From: DASWOJ01 sp964242415
Lineage (GTDB): Bacteria > Pseudomonadota > Alphaproteobacteria > Acetobacterales > Acetobacteraceae
Length of the DNA: 43,791 bases
Direction of reading: 5' to 3'
Assembly: GCA_964242415.1 (NCBI GenBank)
Contig: CAXTAT010000038.1
Coordinates: forward strand, 1 to 43,791
Of this stretch, positions 41,701 to 43,791 are shown piece by piece (positions within the stretch are counted from its first letter, which is position 1; every line of letters begins with the position of its first letter). Made by a program: the position numbers and the translations under genes. The notes beneath the pieces were generated by a model that saw only the letters and a program-made list of their open reading frames with translations, searched no databases and was not told where the DNA came from.

Positions 41701-42215
41701 CGCTCTGGTTCGGTTGCCAAAACCCTGCCGGACAAACCCAACCTTGTGCCTCAACGGATGCTTCTAGCGCCCACCCCGCGCCTCACGCCTGGGCAGGCGC
41801 GTTTACCAGTGGCACCTGCAAGCACGACCATGCTGTTGGCAGTGCCGGCCTTACCCTGTTAATTTGCTGGGGCGCAGGGTTTGCCCATGCCACGGTCGAT
41901 GAATAACCCGGGCGACCATGGGTAGGGACGCCGGCTGGGGAAGACTGCCTGCCGACAGCCTGGGAAAAAGCGCCTCACCCGAAGTCTGCCGGGCCAGAGC
42001 CGACCGGCGTGTTGTTGTATGTGCCGGGGTGCCCGGTGCGTTCTCGCTGGATGTTCCATGTCCGTGAGCTAGCCTCACGTGGACCCCGCCACTCACGCGC
42101 AGCTTGCCCGCGAATGCCTGCCCCATGCAACCTGCACGAGCATTGAGGAGTGGTAGGTTGTGGAGCCGCTCCTCCCGCCGCCGGCCAGCACCGGACGCCC
42201 CGGGCCTGGTGTGGG
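41701..42215. other. Gene-free interval right of the integrase
   Basis: No credible gene is seen: the minus-strand open frames here are low-quality and resemble no family. No att-like duplicate of the tlyA-integrase spacer could be picked out by eye. Confidence 0.45.
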
Positions 42216-42998
42216 TCAGCTTCTTTCTGCTCCCGGCCTCCAAGTGCGGGAGGCTCTGACCGGCAGCACCCACGACTTCAACCGGCTGGCACACCGCGCC
42301 CGCGCCCGAGCGACCAGCGATGCTTCGGCCTCCATCAGTTCGCGCAGCAGCGGGTCGGCTGCGAGCGTCCGGTACTCCGCCCGCAGTTGGTCTACCTCGC
42401 GCTGCCCGGTGCCGAACTCAGTGGCGGTGTTCAGGCACGGAGTTGGAAGCAGCGACGCAGCGACCCGGCCGGTGCGCCGGGCGGCGTCGTGCAGCACGGT
42501 GTCGAGTTGGTCGAGGCAGCCGATCACGTCGATGCGGTTCAGGAAGCGCCGGACCGCCGGCAGGCGAGCGAAGACCTCATCTGTCGTGTGAAGCGGCTTC
42601 ATGGAGATGGCCACATCCAGCGACACCGCCTGGAAGGCCAGCAGAGATGGAACGGCCCTCATCAGGGCAGGGAAGCCCAGCTGCATGGCCAGGTCGTGCA
42701 GCGGCAGGTGCGGGTTGCGGAGCAGGTGCAGGTAGTTCGACACGGCCTGCTCCTCTGGCGCACGCAGCACAGTTGCCGTGACGGCGCCGCGCGGCACGGC
42801 CCAGGCTGCGCCGTGCTCGGGGTGACCATGATACAGCACGTCGTCGGTCGGAGGACGGCTGGCCAGGCAGGCGGTGGAGAGATTGCCGCCGCTGGTGACG
42901 GCGTCGCCGAAGAGCGGCCGCAGTGCCGCGGTGGCGCTGGTGCCGCCGGTCTTGGCGATGTGGAAGAATACCAGGGGCCGTAACGTCTGGTTGAACAC
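42216..42998 (-). CDS. Sulfotransferase family protein
   Basis: A 260-residue P-loop-like transferase. The 5'-phosphosulfate loop motif is FFHIAKTGGTS at about 11-21, and a 3'-phosphate motif-like VLRAPEEQAVSNYLHL is at about 77-92 with the R...S pair. This matches family 2-type bacterial sulfotransferases, which move sulfate from PAPS to a glycan or other acceptor. The C-terminus is Arg-rich. No polysaccharide cluster is in view, so the acceptor is unknown. Upstream, a 10-bp direct repeat (TACCCACGGT at 43045 and 43056) lies about 47-67 bp before the start and might bind a regulator. Confidence 0.75.
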   Translation of the reverse strand: MFNQTLRPLVFFHIAKTGGTSATAALRPLFGDAVTSGGNLSTACLASRPPTDDVLYHGHPEHGAAWAVPRGAVTATVLRAPEEQAVSNYLHLLRNPHLPLHDLAMQLGFPALMRAVPSLLAFQAVSLDVAISMKPLHTTDEVFARLPAVRRFLNRIDVIGCLDQLDTVLHDAARRTGRVAASLLPTPCLNTATEFGTGQREVDQLRAEYRTLAADPLLRELMEAEASLVARARARCASRLKSWVLPVRASRTWRPGAERS

Positions 42999-43262
42999 AC
43001 GGGCACTTTCGCAACCTGCGGGAAGTGACGTGGCCCACTCGCGCTACCCACGGTTTACCCACGGTCCGGAGTGCTACGAAGTGTAAACAGCGCGACGTTT
43101 CAGCAGCGCCTGGCGGAGCTGCTGGCGCGACGGGAACCTGCGCCAACTCATACTTCTCCCCCAGGCCAGCTATCCCGGTTTTGTGAAAAGCCTTGCGTAG
43201 ATGCCATGCGACCACGCACCATCGTCGTCGTTACCGTAGCTCAAGTGATCCTGAGGTTATGG

Positions 43263-43667
43263 ATGAACGTCGTCGCTTCAGCCCTTGAACAGGGCCGCAT
43301 CTTGCTGGTTGATGACGACCATGATGTGCGGGCCTCGATACGCCGCACGTTGGCTCAGGACGGGCACAACGTGGTGGAAGCCGAGTCCGGCGACGCTGCG
43401 GTGGCACTGATCGAGGACGCCGTCCCGTTCGACATACTCATCACTGACGTGCGCATGCCCGGCTCCCGCGATGGCGTGGCCCTTGCGTCCTGCTGGGACG
43501 AGAAGGCGCCGGGCCGCCCCGTGCTGTTCGTGTCAGGCGACACGGACAATCAACTTGATCTAAGCGCCCTCAGCCCGCACCAGGCGATGCTGCACAAGCC
43601 GTTCGAGCGCGCTTCCTTGTTGGACGCAGTGCAGCACCTACTCAGCAAGATGCGGCGGCGCACCTAA
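43263..43667 (+). CDS. Single-domain response regulator (CheY-like)
   Basis: A 134-residue receiver without an output domain. The acidic pocket is in ILLVDDDHDV (about 13-22), the phosphoacceptor Asp in LITDVRMPG, the switch Ser in LFVSGDTD and the invariant Lys in MLHKPFERASLLDAV. It would receive phosphate from a histidine kinase encoded elsewhere. GAGG lies about 7 nt before the ATG at 43263; upstream in-frame codons look noncoding. Its last 4 nt overlap the end of the convergent receiver gene. Confidence 0.88.
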   Translation: MNVVASALEQGRILLVDDDHDVRASIRRTLAQDGHNVVEAESGDAAVALIEDAVPFDILITDVRMPGSRDGVALASCWDEKAPGRPVLFVSGDTDNQLDLSALSPHQAMLHKPFERASLLDAVQHLLSKMRRRT

Positions 43668-43791
43668 TCCGGCACAGGTGCTGGCAGACCAAGCCGGCGC
43701 TGCACGGCCAATATGCGCGCCGCGATGTCCCTGGCGCGCATGGGCTTGCTCATGACGTCGTGCGCGCCGCGCCCCAGGACGACATGCCTGA
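43664..43791 (-). CDS. Response-regulator receiver, C-terminal end only
   Basis: The last 42 codons of a receiver gene read in from the right edge: HVVLGRGAHDVMSKPM followed by RARDIAARILAVQRRLGL, i.e. the Lys-Pro strand and the final helix of a CheY-like domain, then a short tail. The stop (complement of 43664-43666) overlaps the stop of the plus-strand receiver gene. The start and any further domains lie outside the window. Confidence 0.8.
   Translation of the reverse strand, partial: RHVVLGRGAHDVMSKPMRARDIAARILAVQRRLGLPAPVPD

Noticed and set aside
41851..42294. 147-codon minus-strand gene
   Set aside because: No signal, domain or ribosome-binding site, and it overlaps the end of the sulfotransferase gene.

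Overview
The window reads as chromosomal DNA of a GC-rich alphaproteobacterium, most likely in or near the Acetobacteraceae (Rhodospirillales). This is inferred from base composition, from the ffs-dnaX-ybaB-recR block, from the EipB-type periplasmic protein, from a putative aa3-oxidase subunit IV peptide and from the xseB-ispA...tlyA string. No rRNA or tRNA gene was found, so the placement is not firm.

Layout. 1-2.4 kb: edge of an unknown gene, a SAM methyltransferase and the stump of a response regulator. 2.58-5.7 kb: SRP RNA, dnaX, ybaB/ebfC and recR. 5.8-7.6 kb: a PspA/YiaAB envelope-stress pair divergent from a TetR regulator, with three near-identical palindromic operators between them. 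7.9-12.9 kb: a purine module with urate oxidase, an NCS2 purine permease, an 8-oxoguanine deaminase-like amidohydrolase and a Tsx-like nucleoside porin. 13.1-20.9 kb: small secreted proteins, an SDR, a Gfo/Idh/MocA oxidoreductase, a flavin monooxygenase, a serine esterase and a DUF4142 lipoprotein, separated by repeat-rich or decayed DNA. 21.0-28.2 kb: a probable catabolic set (outer-membrane porin, aldehyde dehydrogenase, Baeyer-Villiger-type monooxygenase, MFS transporter, divergent SDR). 28.2-40.1 kb: mostly housekeeping (purN, rnd, aspS, eipB-like, dinB, ROK kinase, tusA-like, HDAC-like, xseB, ispA, tlyA). 40.3-43.8 kb: a P4-type integrase followed by iteron-like repeats, a sulfotransferase-like gene and two convergent response regulators, the last cut by the window edge.

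Two features run through the whole window. The first is two families of long imperfect-palindrome intergenic repeats: family A, seven copies with CCCTCACCCCGGCC arms, and family B, four copies with CATTGCGAG ends. Two family A copies end so close to recR and tlyA that they appear to supply the ribosome-binding site. The second is in-frame 15-bp tandem repeats of exactly five codons at the extreme ends of several unrelated genes: the left-edge gene, dnaX, the ROK kinase/dinB junction, xseB and ispA. A sixth 15-bp-periodic array is intergenic. At the dinB junction every repeat unit extends the kinase C-terminus in one frame, and four of the five units also carry an ATG for dinB in another.

Functionally, the purine genes fit uptake of purines or nucleosides and conversion of 8-oxoguanine to urate and on to 5-hydroxyisourate. 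The monooxygenase/esterase/SDR/ALDH/porin/MFS genes fit oxidation of a ketone or aromatic aldehyde. Both pathway readings are inferences from gene families and proximity. No CRISPR array, insertion sequence or complete prophage was seen.
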